Shown here: positions 1 to 7,956 of the stretch, piece after piece
Numbering within the stretch: position 1 is the stretch's first letter
How the letters are laid out: each line of letters starts with the position of its first letter
Assembly: GCA_005786775.1 (NCBI GenBank)
Contig: SYDD01000008.1
Coordinates: 1 to 18,772 of the forward strand
Direction of reading: 5' to 3'
DNA length: 18,772 nucleotides
From: Opitutaceae bacterium
GTDB lineage: Bacteria > Verrucomicrobiota > Verrucomicrobiia > Opitutales > Opitutaceae
Notes under the pieces: model-generated
What the model was told of the DNA's origin: nothing
Seen by the model: only the letters and a program-made list of their open reading frames with translations
The model's database searches: none
Translations under genes and position numbers: made by a program

Positions 1-348
1 CAGATTGTCGAGGTAGCCCGGCACCTGGTGGAACTTCTGGGTCCCGATGATCAGGTCGACGTCCGGCAGCTGGGCGAGCAGGTCGGCCCCGCGGTTCTGG
101 GCCATGCAGCCGAGGATCCCCAGCACGAAGTCCGGCTGGCGCCGCTTGCGCTGCTGGAGGTACGCCGCCTTGCCGATCGCCTTCTGCTCGGCCGCCTCGC
201 GGACGCTGCAGGTGTTGAGCAGCAGGATGTCGCACGCGTCCTCGTCCGGCACGATGCGGTAACCCCGGGCGCGCAACATCGCCGCGACGGCCTCGCTGTC
301 GCGCTCGTTCATCTGGCAGCCGTACGTCTTGATGTGGACCCGGTTCAA
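1..348 (-). CDS. miaB: MiaB, tRNA (2-methylthio-N6-dimethylallyl-adenosine) synthase, N-terminal 116 residues
   Basis: MiaB is a radical-SAM iron-sulfur enzyme that methylthiolates the isopentenylated adenosine at position 37 of tRNAs reading UNN codons. The reverse strand encodes the family's N-terminal UPF0004 domain. It begins MNRVHIKTYGCQMNERDSE and carries the three cysteines of the auxiliary 4Fe-4S cluster at about residues 11 (YGCQMN), 47 (NTCSVRE) and 81 (GILGCMAQ). The radical-SAM CxxxCxxC motif and TRAM domain lie beyond the window edge, so the gene is partial only because of the window. The start must be non-ATG: the only good codon is TTG at 348-346, and an in-frame TAG sits six codons further upstream. 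No clear Shine-Dalgarno is present. The gene is divergent from the large gene at 467. Related YqeV/RimO-type enzymes share the domain, but VREAAEQKAIGK and GTQKFHQVPGYL fit MiaB. Confidence 0.95.
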   Translation of the reverse strand, partial: MNRVHIKTYGCQMNERDSEAVAAMLRARGYRIVPDEDACDILLLNTCSVREAAEQKAIGKAAYLQQRKRRQPDFVLGILGCMAQNRGADLLAQLPDVDLIIGTQKFHQVPGYLDNL

Positions 349-466
349 GCGTGGGAAGGCGAGTAGCTAGCGGGGGTCGCTCCGGGGTCAACCTTCCTCC
401 CGCATCCGGTCGGGGTTTGCCATCGCCCGGCCCCCCGGCACGCTCGTCGGCAACTAACCCCCGCCC

Positions 467-3400
467 ATGGCTTCCCTTCGCGTCCGCACCCTGGCCGTCG
501 TCACGCTCTTACTCGCCGCGGCTTGGTCTCTCTCCCGCCTCGCCCCGGCGCCTGCCGTGAGCTCCATCGAAGGGCCGCCCGCGAGCCCGGTCGAGGCGCC
601 CCTCGCGCGCGGCCGCGCGGCTGGCGCGGAACCCGCCCGCGCCCCTTCCTTTACGACTGCCCCAGCCCTAGCCCCGGGGGCCCGCACCGCGTCGCCGTCA
701 CCGTCGCCCGGACCCGCGGTAGCGGCCTTCACGGAGTGGCTGACCGATTGGCGCCGCGCTGGACCGGGCGGAGAGGCCGCGCTCGCTGGCCGGGGCGCCG
801 CTCTCGCCCGCGCCCGCCGTGCTGAGTTGCGCGACCTCATCGCGCGCGATCCCGCCGCGGCGCTTGCCGCCGCCGTACCCACGGGTCTCCGTGCTGGCCT
901 GCCGCCCGCCGTCGCCGCGGACCTGGAGGAGTTGCTCGACGTCCGCGGTGACTGGGAGGTCACCATCTCCTGCCCGGCGCCGGCCGACGGCCTGCGGCGC
1001 GTGGCGATCCTCGCCGACCGCCGCCTCACCGCCCACACCCACGGCCGCCGCCTCGCCCTCACCAGCAAGTACGGCGTGCCCCTGCACGGCCTCGCCCTCG
1101 ACGACGTCGCCGCCTTCGCGCCGGAGCCCTGGCGCGCGCTCGACGACGACGAGAAGGCGGCCCGCGGACTCGCGGCGGACGCCCTCGCGGTCAGCGTGGG
1201 CGGCGAGGTGGAGGTCTTGGCTGGGCCGGCCGCGTTCGAGGCCCGGCGGGACGCGCTGCTCGCCGCGGAGGCGCGGGAGGGCCCGCATGTGCCCGGCCCC
1301 GGGACCCCGCCGACCGCGGCGAACACGCCGTGGATCCTCGGCGCGAAGCGTGTGCTCTGGGTGCAGGTGGATTTCGCGGACGACCCAGGGGCAGTTGCTT
1401 CCGCCGCAGAGATCGAGGTCACCAACGCGCAGGTGGCGGCGTTCTTCGCCGCCACCTCCCATGGCCGCACCACCTTCTCGTTCTCCATCCTCCCCGGCGT
1501 CCTGCGGATGACGCGCGACAAGGCCTTCTACAACGCCTCCGCGACCTCGTCCGGCCAGCTGCAGGCCGACGCCGCCGTGCTGGCCAAGGCCTACGACGCG
1601 GCCAACGGCGGCACCGGCGCTTTCGACCCGGACAAGTACGACCGCTGGATCGTCCTCTTCAAACGGATGCCCGCCTACGCCTTCGGCGGCGAGGCGCAGC
1701 TCACCGGGGCGCAGGTGCGGATGAACGGCAACATCTCCCCGGGTACGACCTACCATGAGCTGGGCCACACCCAGGGCCTCCGCCACTCCCATTACTGGAT
1801 TCCCGCGGGGCCGGCTGCGACCGGGCCGGGCACTCACCTCGATTACGGCGACCCGTTCGACGCGATGGGCCGCGCCGGCAGCAGCCTCAACAACCATTTC
1901 AACGTCACCCAGAAAGACCGGCTCGGGTACCTGCCGCCCGAGGCCATCGCTTCCGTCACCACCTCCGGCACCTACCGGCTCCACCGCCACGACCACGCCG
2001 ACGCGTCCGGCCTGCGCGCCCTGCGCTTCTCCCCCGCTGGGCTCGGGTACGACCTCTGGGTCGAGCACCGCCGTTTCGCGCCCACCGCCTTCGGCCCCGC
2101 CCAGCTCGAACGCGTCCGCCAGGGGCTCCAGCTCCATTGGGGAGCGGGCCGCGCCCCGCGCTTCACCTCGGGCTCCGGCAGCTACCTGCTCGACGCCACC
2201 CCCGGCTCGGCCGGCGGCGCCGACGACGCGCCGCTGCGCGTCGGCGAAACCTTCGTCGACCCCGACGCCGGCATCACCCTGAAACCCCTCGCGGCCGGCG
2301 GCGAGGCACCTGCGGAATACCTCGACGTCCAGGTCGCCTTCGGCGCCTTCAATGGCAACTCCGAGCCCACGCTTGAGGTCGCGTTGCCCGCCGGCCGCCT
2401 CCTCGCCCGCACCAACCTCACCTTCCGCGCCACCGCGGCCGACCCGGACCGCGACCCGCTCTACTTCCGCTGGGATTTCGGCGACGGCACGCTCCAGCCC
2501 ACCCTCGATACCCTCACCCGCCGCTTCGTTACCGGCGGCGTCTACACCCTGAGCGTCTCCGCCCACGACGGCCGCGGGGGCGTCGCCCGCCGCACCTTCA
2601 CCGTTAACGTCGAGGACACCCTCGACACGTGGACACGCCGCGCCGAGGCCAACCCGCCGACGGCCGCCCAGCTCCTGTACGATGTCACCCACGCCCGCGG
2701 CCAGTTCGTCGCCGTCGGGATCAACCAGACCGTCCTCACCTCGCCCGACGGCGAGACCTGGACCCGCCGCACGTTCCCCGGCGGCAACAGCCTCACCGGC
2801 ATCGTCCACGACGGCACCCGCTTCGTCGCCTCCGGCTACCGCTTCACCAACGCCACCCAGAAGGGCCTCGTCGCCCTCTCCGAGGACGGCGTCCGCTGGA
2901 CCACCGTCAACATCGACGCCGGGACGGTCCAGTTCTGGGGCATTGCCCACGGCGCGGGCCGCCTCGTGGTGGTGGGTGACGCCGGCACCATCTACACCTC
3001 CGCCGACGGCACCACCTGGGCGCCCGCGCCCTCGGGGGTCACCAACGTCCTGCGCTCCGTGGCTTATGCGGACGGCTTGTTCGTCGCCACCGGTGACTCC
3101 GGGCGCGTGCTCACCTCGCCCGACGGCCAGACCTGGACCAACCGCACGCTGCCCGTGACGAACTCCTTCACCGGCGTGGCCCGCCACGCGGGGCGCTGGG
3201 TCGTGCGGTCGTTCACCACGATCTTCAGCTCCGCTGACGGCGCGACGTGGACGCGCGTGACCGCGCCCACGGCGACCAACGCGGCCACCTACCGGATGCT
3301 GTCGGTGAACGGGGTGCTGCTCGCGGGCCTCGCGGGCGGGCGCCTGCAGCTGGCGGAGGATCCCGCCGCCTGGGAGGGGATCGTGCCCGAGAGCTCCACC

Positions 3401-6400
3401 CGCTCCGTCCGCGCCTTCGCCGCCGGCGGGGGCCGCGTGGTCGCCGTGGGCAGCGACGGCCTGCTCTTCTCCACCGGGGTTCCCGCGGCCGGCGAGCCCG
3501 CGCTGCCCGTGCCCACGCTCCGCCTCGAGGCCGACGCCCTCAAGGTCGCGGTCGGCAAACCCAACCCGCTCGCCGCCGCGGGAGCCGGTTACTCCCGCCT
3601 CGAGCTCTTCGCCAACGGGGTCAAGGTGAGCGAGATCTCAGGTGCGGGGGGCGCGCTCACCTGGACCCCCGCCGCGCTCGGGACGTACTCGCTGCAGGTG
3701 CGCGGCGTCGATGCCGCTGGGGCGGGCGCGGTCTCCGCCGCGGTGCCCGCGATCGCCGGGCTCACCGGCTGGCGTTGGAACGGGCGGCGGCCCACCGGGG
3801 CCGACCTCAACGCCGCCACCCGCATCGGCGACCGCTGGTGGATCGTCGGCGCCTCCGGCACGGTGCTCACGCTCGACGACCAGGGCGAGTTCACCCCGGT
3901 CGACTTCCCCACCACGCAGCACCTCACGGGCATCGCCCATGCCGGCGGCCGCTGGGTCGTCACCGGACCCTATGTCGACGCCGCCTCCCGCGAGGAGATC
4001 GGGTCGCTCTGGACCTCGACCGACGGGTACCGCTGGACGGTCCAGTTCTCCGGCCCGCTCGACAATTTCAGCCTCAACTTCGCCGCCCACGCCGCCGGCA
4101 CGTGGCTCCTCGGCAGCTCCGGCGGGCTCCTCCTCACGTCCGCCGACGCGCTGAGCTGGACCCGCCGCAACTCGGGCGTCTCGGTGGCCCTCCGCGCCGC
4201 CGCCCACGGGGCCGGCACCTGGGTCGTGGTCGGCAACGGCGGCCGCATCGTCACCTCGCCCGACGGCGCCGCGTGGACCTCCCGCACGAGCGGCGTCACC
4301 GGGAACCTCCACGGGGTCGCCTTCGCGGGCGACCTCTTCGTGGCGGTCGGTGCCGGCGGCGTCGTGCTCACTTCGCCGGACGGCCGGGAGTGGACGCGCC
4401 GCACCTCCGGCACGACGGCCAACCTGAACGGCATCGCGCACCTGCTCGGCACGTGGGTCGCCGCCGCCGAGACCGGCGGGCCGCTGGTTTCCGCCGATGG
4501 CGTGAACTGGGATCCGGCTTCGACGGGCGGCCTCACGCTGAATGGCCTCGCGGTCGCGGCCGGCGGCGGCGGGGGCCTACTCCTCGGCCGCGCCGGCGAG
4601 GCCTTTGCAGCCACGACCTCGCCCGCGCAATGGCGCCGTCTCGGCAGCGGCGAGGCTGGTTCACTCCTCGGCCTGATCTACGCTGGCGGTCGCTTCGTCG
4701 CCGTCGGCCAGAGTACGGATCCGGTGACCCGCGCCACCGTGGCCCCGGTCCAGCATTCGGCGGACGGCGTCACGTGGACCCGCGCTGCCTCTAACCCGGC
4801 GTTTGGGAATCTGAACGAGGTCGCCTTCAGCCAGGGCCGCTACGTCGCGGTCGGCGATGGCGGCCGCATCTTCACTTCGCCGGATGCCGCCGAGTGGACC
4901 GCCCGCACTTCCGGTTCGACGGCCCAGTTGCTCGCGATCGCGGCGGGCCCCGACCGGTTTGTCGCCGCGGGCGGCGGCGGCACGGTACTCACGTCGGCGG
5001 ACGGCGTGACGTGGGCTACCGGCACGTCTGGCGTGACGACCGCTCTCAACGCGGGCGCCTTCGGCGCGGGCCGGTTCGTGCTCGTCGGCGCCGGGGGCCG
5101 CATTCTGCACTCCACCGACGGCGCGGCTTGGACGGCGGCGACGAGCGGGGTGACCGGCGTCCTGCAGCAGGTCGCCTATTTCGACGGCCCCGGTTTCCTC
5201 GCGGTGGGCGATGGCGGGACGATGCTCACCTCGCGCGACGGCGTGGATTGGTCGCCGGTGGAGACGGGCATCGCGGATCCGATCCACGCGGTGGCGCGGA
5301 CGCCCCTCGGCTACATCGCCTCGGCCGGGAGCAACGGCGCGCTGCTCGTTTCCCCCGACGCCGCGGACTGGTCCGTCAGCGCCCTTCCGGTCAACCGAAT
5401 CCTCCGGGGTCTGGCCGCCGGGGCGGGGGCGATCGTCGCGGTGGGGGACCAGGGCGTGTCGCTGACCTACGAACAGCGCGACACGCGGCCGGCGCCAGAA
5501 ATCCGCGCGAGCCCGGTGGCGCAGGCGGTGGTGCCGGGTGCGCCCGTGCGGCTCACCGTCGCCGCGCGGAATGCGGAGGGGGCGGTTTACCAGTGGTACC
5601 GGGACGGCGTGGCCTTGGCGGGTGCGAATACCCCGGTGCTCGAGCTACCAGACTTCCGCGCGGCGGACGCGGGCAGTTACGTCGTCGCGATCGTGTCGCG
5701 GAGCGGCACCACGCGGAGCGCCGCGGCGGCGTTGACGGTGGCCGCGGGGACCGATCCAGGCCGCTTGGTAAACCTTTCTATCCTCACCGCGCTGTCGGGT
5801 GCGGACGACGCGTTCACCTTCGGGGTGGTGGTGGGTGGAGCGGGCACCGCGGGCGCGAAGCCGCTGCTGCTGCGTGCGGCCGGCCCCTCGCTGGTCCCAC
5901 TCGGCCTCGACTCGGCTTCCGTCCTGCAGGACCCGAAGCTGGAGCTGTTTACGGGCCAGACGGCGGTCGGCGGCAACGACAACTGGGGTGGTGGGGCGGC
6001 CTTGGCCGCTGCTTTCGCGCAGGTGGGAGCCTTTTCCTACGCGTCACCCGGATCGCGGGACGCCGCGCTGTTTCTTCCGGCGCTTGCGGCGGGGGCGCAT
6101 TCCGCGCGAATCGCAGGTACCGGCGCCGGCACGGTGATCGCGGAGCTCTACGATGCGACGCCGAATGGGCAGTTCAGCGCAACGACGCCGCGGTTGGTGA
6201 ACGTCTCCGTACTCAAGCATCTTGGCAGCGGTCTGGTGGCCGGCTTTGTGGTGGGCGGGTCCTCCCCGCGGACGGTCCTAGTACGGGCGGTGGGCCCAAC
6301 CCTCGGTGCCGCACCCTTCGGCGTACCCGGGGTGGTAGCGGATCCCGAATTGCAGCTGTTTGCGGGTGAGCGGCGGATTGAGGCGAACGACAACTGGGGC

Positions 6401-6574
6401 GGCGGGGCCGCGCTGGCCGCGGCGTTCGCGCGGGTCGGGGCCTTCGCCCTGCCGGCGGGTTCGCGGGACGCGGCCCTGCTCGCAACCCTGCCGCCCGGGT
6501 CTTACACGGCGCAGGTGAGCGGTGTGGCAGGCACCACGGGCGTGGCCCTCGTCGAGGTTTATGAGGTTCCCTAA
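467..6574 (+). CDS. Giant secreted metzincin (gametolysin/M11-like) with PKD, Asp-box repeats, Ig and Opitutaceae C-terminal modules
   Basis: The product is 2035 residues. Residues 1-33 form a Sec signal peptide (hydrophobic LAVVTLLLAAAWSLS) followed by a Pro/Ala-rich stretch and a presumed propeptide to about 290. The zinc-protease domain (about 291-500) has the full metzincin motif HELGHTQGLRH (His430, Glu431, His434, Gly437, His440) and a Met-turn at Met467 (DAMG). A beta-rich part with LWVEHRR follows, then a PKD domain (about 630-718, WDFGDGT). About 20 repeats of some 39 residues follow, centred on Asp-box-like TSPDGxTW. They lie in two blocks (722-1005 and 1100-1668) split by an Ig-like segment, and are expected to fold as beta-propellers. 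An Ig domain (about 1677-1760, YQWYRDG) and two C-terminal modules (1766-1904, 1909-2035) complete it. The only cysteine is Cys169. It heads the plus-strand block. Substrate is unknown; peptidase activity is inferred from the motif. Confidence 0.93.
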   Translation: MASLRVRTLAVVTLLLAAAWSLSRLAPAPAVSSIEGPPASPVEAPLARGRAAGAEPARAPSFTTAPALAPGARTASPSPSPGPAVAAFTEWLTDWRRAGPGGEAALAGRGAALARARRAELRDLIARDPAAALAAAVPTGLRAGLPPAVAADLEELLDVRGDWEVTISCPAPADGLRRVAILADRRLTAHTHGRRLALTSKYGVPLHGLALDDVAAFAPEPWRALDDDEKAARGLAADALAVSVGGEVEVLAGPAAFEARRDALLAAEAREGPHVPGPGTPPTAANTPWILGAKRVLWVQVDFADDPGAVASAAEIEVTNAQVAAFFAATSHGRTTFSFSILPGVLRMTRDKAFYNASATSSGQLQADAAVLAKAYDAANGGTGAFDPDKYDRWIVLFKRMPAYAFGGEAQLTGAQVRMNGNISPGTTYHELGHTQGLRHSHYWIPAGPAATGPGTHLDYGDPFDAMGRAGSSLNNHFNVTQKDRLGYLPPEAIASVTTSGTYRLHRHDHADASGLRALRFSPAGLGYDLWVEHRRFAPTAFGPAQLERVRQGLQLHWGAGRAPRFTSGSGSYLLDATPGSAGGADDAPLRVGETFVDPDAGITLKPLAAGGEAPAEYLDVQVAFGAFNGNSEPTLEVALPAGRLLARTNLTFRATAADPDRDPLYFRWDFGDGTLQPTLDTLTRRFVTGGVYTLSVSAHDGRGGVARRTFTVNVEDTLDTWTRRAEANPPTAAQLLYDVTHARGQFVAVGINQTVLTSPDGETWTRRTFPGGNSLTGIVHDGTRFVASGYRFTNATQKGLVALSEDGVRWTTVNIDAGTVQFWGIAHGAGRLVVVGDAGTIYTSADGTTWAPAPSGVTNVLRSVAYADGLFVATGDSGRVLTSPDGQTWTNRTLPVTNSFTGVARHAGRWVVRSFTTIFSSADGATWTRVTAPTATNAATYRMLSVNGVLLAGLAGGRLQLAEDPAAWEGIVPESSTRSVRAFAAGGGRVVAVGSDGLLFSTGVPAAGEPALPVPTLRLEADALKVAVGKPNPLAAAGAGYSRLELFANGVKVSEISGAGGALTWTPAALGTYSLQVRGVDAAGAGAVSAAVPAIAGLTGWRWNGRRPTGADLNAATRIGDRWWIVGASGTVLTLDDQGEFTPVDFPTTQHLTGIAHAGGRWVVTGPYVDAASREEIGSLWTSTDGYRWTVQFSGPLDNFSLNFAAHAAGTWLLGSSGGLLLTSADALSWTRRNSGVSVALRAAAHGAGTWVVVGNGGRIVTSPDGAAWTSRTSGVTGNLHGVAFAGDLFVAVGAGGVVLTSPDGREWTRRTSGTTANLNGIAHLLGTWVAAAETGGPLVSADGVNWDPASTGGLTLNGLAVAAGGGGGLLLGRAGEAFAATTSPAQWRRLGSGEAGSLLGLIYAGGRFVAVGQSTDPVTRATVAPVQHSADGVTWTRAASNPAFGNLNEVAFSQGRYVAVGDGGRIFTSPDAAEWTARTSGSTAQLLAIAAGPDRFVAAGGGGTVLTSADGVTWATGTSGVTTALNAGAFGAGRFVLVGAGGRILHSTDGAAWTAATSGVTGVLQQVAYFDGPGFLAVGDGGTMLTSRDGVDWSPVETGIADPIHAVARTPLGYIASAGSNGALLVSPDAADWSVSALPVNRILRGLAAGAGAIVAVGDQGVSLTYEQRDTRPAPEIRASPVAQAVVPGAPVRLTVAARNAEGAVYQWYRDGVALAGANTPVLELPDFRAADAGSYVVAIVSRSGTTRSAAAALTVAAGTDPGRLVNLSILTALSGADDAFTFGVVVGGAGTAGAKPLLLRAAGPSLVPLGLDSASVLQDPKLELFTGQTAVGGNDNWGGGAALAAAFAQVGAFSYASPGSRDAALFLPALAAGAHSARIAGTGAGTVIAELYDATPNGQFSATTPRLVNVSVLKHLGSGLVAGFVVGGSSPRTVLVRAVGPTLGAAPFGVPGVVADPELQLFAGERRIEANDNWGGGAALAAAFARVGAFALPAGSRDAALLATLPPGSYTAQVSGVAGTTGVALVEVYEVP
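2630..5470 (+). repeat. Array of about 20 Asp-box-like repeats coded inside the giant metzincin gene
   Basis: The translated repeats follow the pattern GIAH.GRFVAVGDGGTILTSPDGVTWTRRTSG with a period near 39 residues (about 117 bp). Clear boxes include TSPDGETW, TSADGTTW, TSPDGQTW, SSADGATW, TSTDGYRW, TSPDGAAW, TSPDGREW, VSADGVNW, HSADGVTW, TSADGVTW, HSTDGAAW and TSRDGVDW. Degenerate copies are LAEDPAAW and ATTSPAQW. The array is interrupted at about 3479-3760 by an Ig-like segment. Asp-boxes sit in hairpin turns of sialidase-like beta-propeller blades, so several propellers in series are the likely fold; this is inferred. Confidence 0.8.
5762..6571 (+). repeat. Two tandem copies of an Opitutaceae-type C-terminal module
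   Basis: Copy one spans about residues 1766-1904 and copy two 1909-2035 of the giant protein. Each starts RLVNxSxL, continues through a glycine/valine strand (GVVVGG or GFVVGG), xLxRAxGPxL, and NDNWGGGAALAAAFAxVGAF, then GSRDAAL, and closes with VIAELYD or VALVEVYE. The copies are diverged at DNA level with many silent changes, so the duplication is old. Such modules end many large secreted proteins of Opitutus-like bacteria. A role in surface attachment or sorting is a guess from position. Confidence 0.75.
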
Positions 6575-7898
6575 ACTCACGCTCCCCGTGCTCCTCGCCC
6601 TGCAGGTACCCCTCTCCGCCGCCCCTGAGGCGGTGGTTGTCGTCGCGGCCGACCTGCACTCCGCCTACGAACGCTCGGCGCAGTTCGTGGCGCTGGTTGA
6701 CGCCGTGCGCGCCCGCCATCCGTCGACGCCCGTGGCGGTGGCGATAAACGGGGACGCGTTCGAGTACGGCAACGCCGTCGCCCGCCGCAGCGGGGGCGAG
6801 GTGGACCTCGCGTTCCTTGCCGCCCTGGCCCGCCGCGGTCCGCTGGTCGTGAACCTCGGCAACCACGAGCCGGATTACCATGACGTGCCCGAGACGGTTC
6901 GCCGCCTGCGCGCGGCCGGGGCGGAGGTAGTGGCGGGCAACCTCCGCGATCCCGCCACCGGGGTACCCTATGTCCCGGCCAGCGTGGACATCCCCATGGG
7001 CCGGCATCGCGTGCGGTTCATCGGGGTCACCACCGACCGGCTGGCTACGTTCCGGGTGGCGATCCGGCCGCAGCTGGACCTCGCCGACCCCGTGGCCTGG
7101 GCCCGCGCGGCCCTGCCCGACCTGCTCCCCGCGAGCGAACCGCTCGTGCTGCTAAGCCACGCGGGACTGAGGGTCGACCGCCAGCTGCTGCCGCTCGTGC
7201 CCGATGGCTCCCTCGTCGCCGGGGCGCACGACCATCTGCGCTTCACGCACGAGACCGGCCGCACCGCTTACTTCCATACGGGGAGCTGGCTGGAGGCCGC
7301 GGCCGTCGCCCGGCTTGAGCGCGACGCCGCCGGCCTGCGCTGGCGAGTGGCCCTGGAGGAGGTACCTGCCGCCCCTGCCGACCCCGAACTCACTCGCCGC
7401 ATCGAGGCCGTCCTAGCGCGCCACCTGACGCCGGAGGACGCCGTCATTGTCGGCCGCGGAGTCCGAGCTCTGTCGCCTTCGGACGCCGCGCGGTTCGTCG
7501 TGGAGGCCGCGCGCCGGGCCGCCGGGGCGGATGCGGCGATGATCGGCGGGACGACCTTTGGCGCCGGCCTGCCCGCAGGCGAGGTGGCGCGGCATGCCTT
7601 CGACGCCTGTGTGCGCTTCGACGGACCCCTGTTTGCGGCCACGGTCGACGGTGACTGGCTACTCCGCCTGCAAGCGCGCTGCAACCAGGGGCCGGACACG
7701 CCGTTCGCGGAGCGCGGGGGCGAGAACCTCGTGTTCGCTGCCGCCCGGCCGATCGAGGCCGGGCGCCGCTACCGGCTAGTCACGAGTGACTGGGCTGCCC
7801 GCCAGGCGAACCAGTACTTTGGCCTCGATGCGCCGGCCTTCACGGAAGTCCCGGGCGTCACCCTCAAGGCCGCTGCCCTCGCCGCCCTCCGACCCTGA
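6561..7898 (+). CDS. Secreted UshA-like 5'-nucleotidase / metallophosphoesterase
   Basis: The 445-residue product begins with a signal peptide (MRFPKLTLPVLLALQVPLSAAP). The N-terminal calcineurin-like domain has the complete two-metal set: Asp31 and His33 (ADLHS), Asp65 (NGDAFEYG), Asn101-His102-Glu103 (GNHEPD), His200 (LLSHAG), and His223/His225 (GAHDHL). The GNHExD form, with His102 and Asp105, is the catalytic dyad pattern of the UshA/5'-nucleotidase family. A 5'-nucleotidase C-terminal substrate-binding domain follows (about 285-445, with GGTTFGAGLPAG and NQYFGLDAP). Expected role: periplasmic or extracellular hydrolysis of nucleotides or related phosphate esters. The exact substrate cannot be read. 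I chose ATG 6561 because it starts the signal peptide; the frame is open 39 nt further upstream. It overlaps the preceding gene by 14 nt, so translational coupling is likely. Confidence 0.9.
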   Translation: MRFPKLTLPVLLALQVPLSAAPEAVVVVAADLHSAYERSAQFVALVDAVRARHPSTPVAVAINGDAFEYGNAVARRSGGEVDLAFLAALARRGPLVVNLGNHEPDYHDVPETVRRLRAAGAEVVAGNLRDPATGVPYVPASVDIPMGRHRVRFIGVTTDRLATFRVAIRPQLDLADPVAWARAALPDLLPASEPLVLLSHAGLRVDRQLLPLVPDGSLVAGAHDHLRFTHETGRTAYFHTGSWLEAAAVARLERDAAGLRWRVALEEVPAAPADPELTRRIEAVLARHLTPEDAVIVGRGVRALSPSDAARFVVEAARRAAGADAAMIGGTTFGAGLPAGEVARHAFDACVRFDGPLFAATVDGDWLLRLQARCNQGPDTPFAERGGENLVFAAARPIEAGRRYRLVTSDWAARQANQYFGLDAPAFTEVPGVTLKAAALAALRP

Positions 7899-7956
7899 TG
7901 GCGCCGGCGGGCGTTTGTGGTCGCCAGCGCGGGCGGCCGGCCCTTTTGCTCGCGGC

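Noticed and set aside
698..3187. 829-codon open frame on the minus strand inside the giant gene
   Set aside because: Its translation is Gly/Ala/Glu/Val-rich without any domain pattern, and the opposite strand has a complete, well-supported protein. Such antisense frames are normal in DNA this GC-rich.
3247..4794. 515-codon plus-strand frame, Arg/Gly-rich, within the giant gene
   Set aside because: It is the +1 shadow of the Asp-box repeats; no recognisable motif.
2630..5470. Repeat array considered as CRISPR or satellite DNA
   Set aside because: The repetition is at protein level, with diverged codons and no constant DNA spacer-repeat pattern.
7931..7947. GGGC-GGCCG-GCCC followed by TTTT between the nucleotidase gene and the next gene
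   Set aside because: The stem is only 4 bp, and the neighbouring spacing suggests an operon; too weak to call a terminator.
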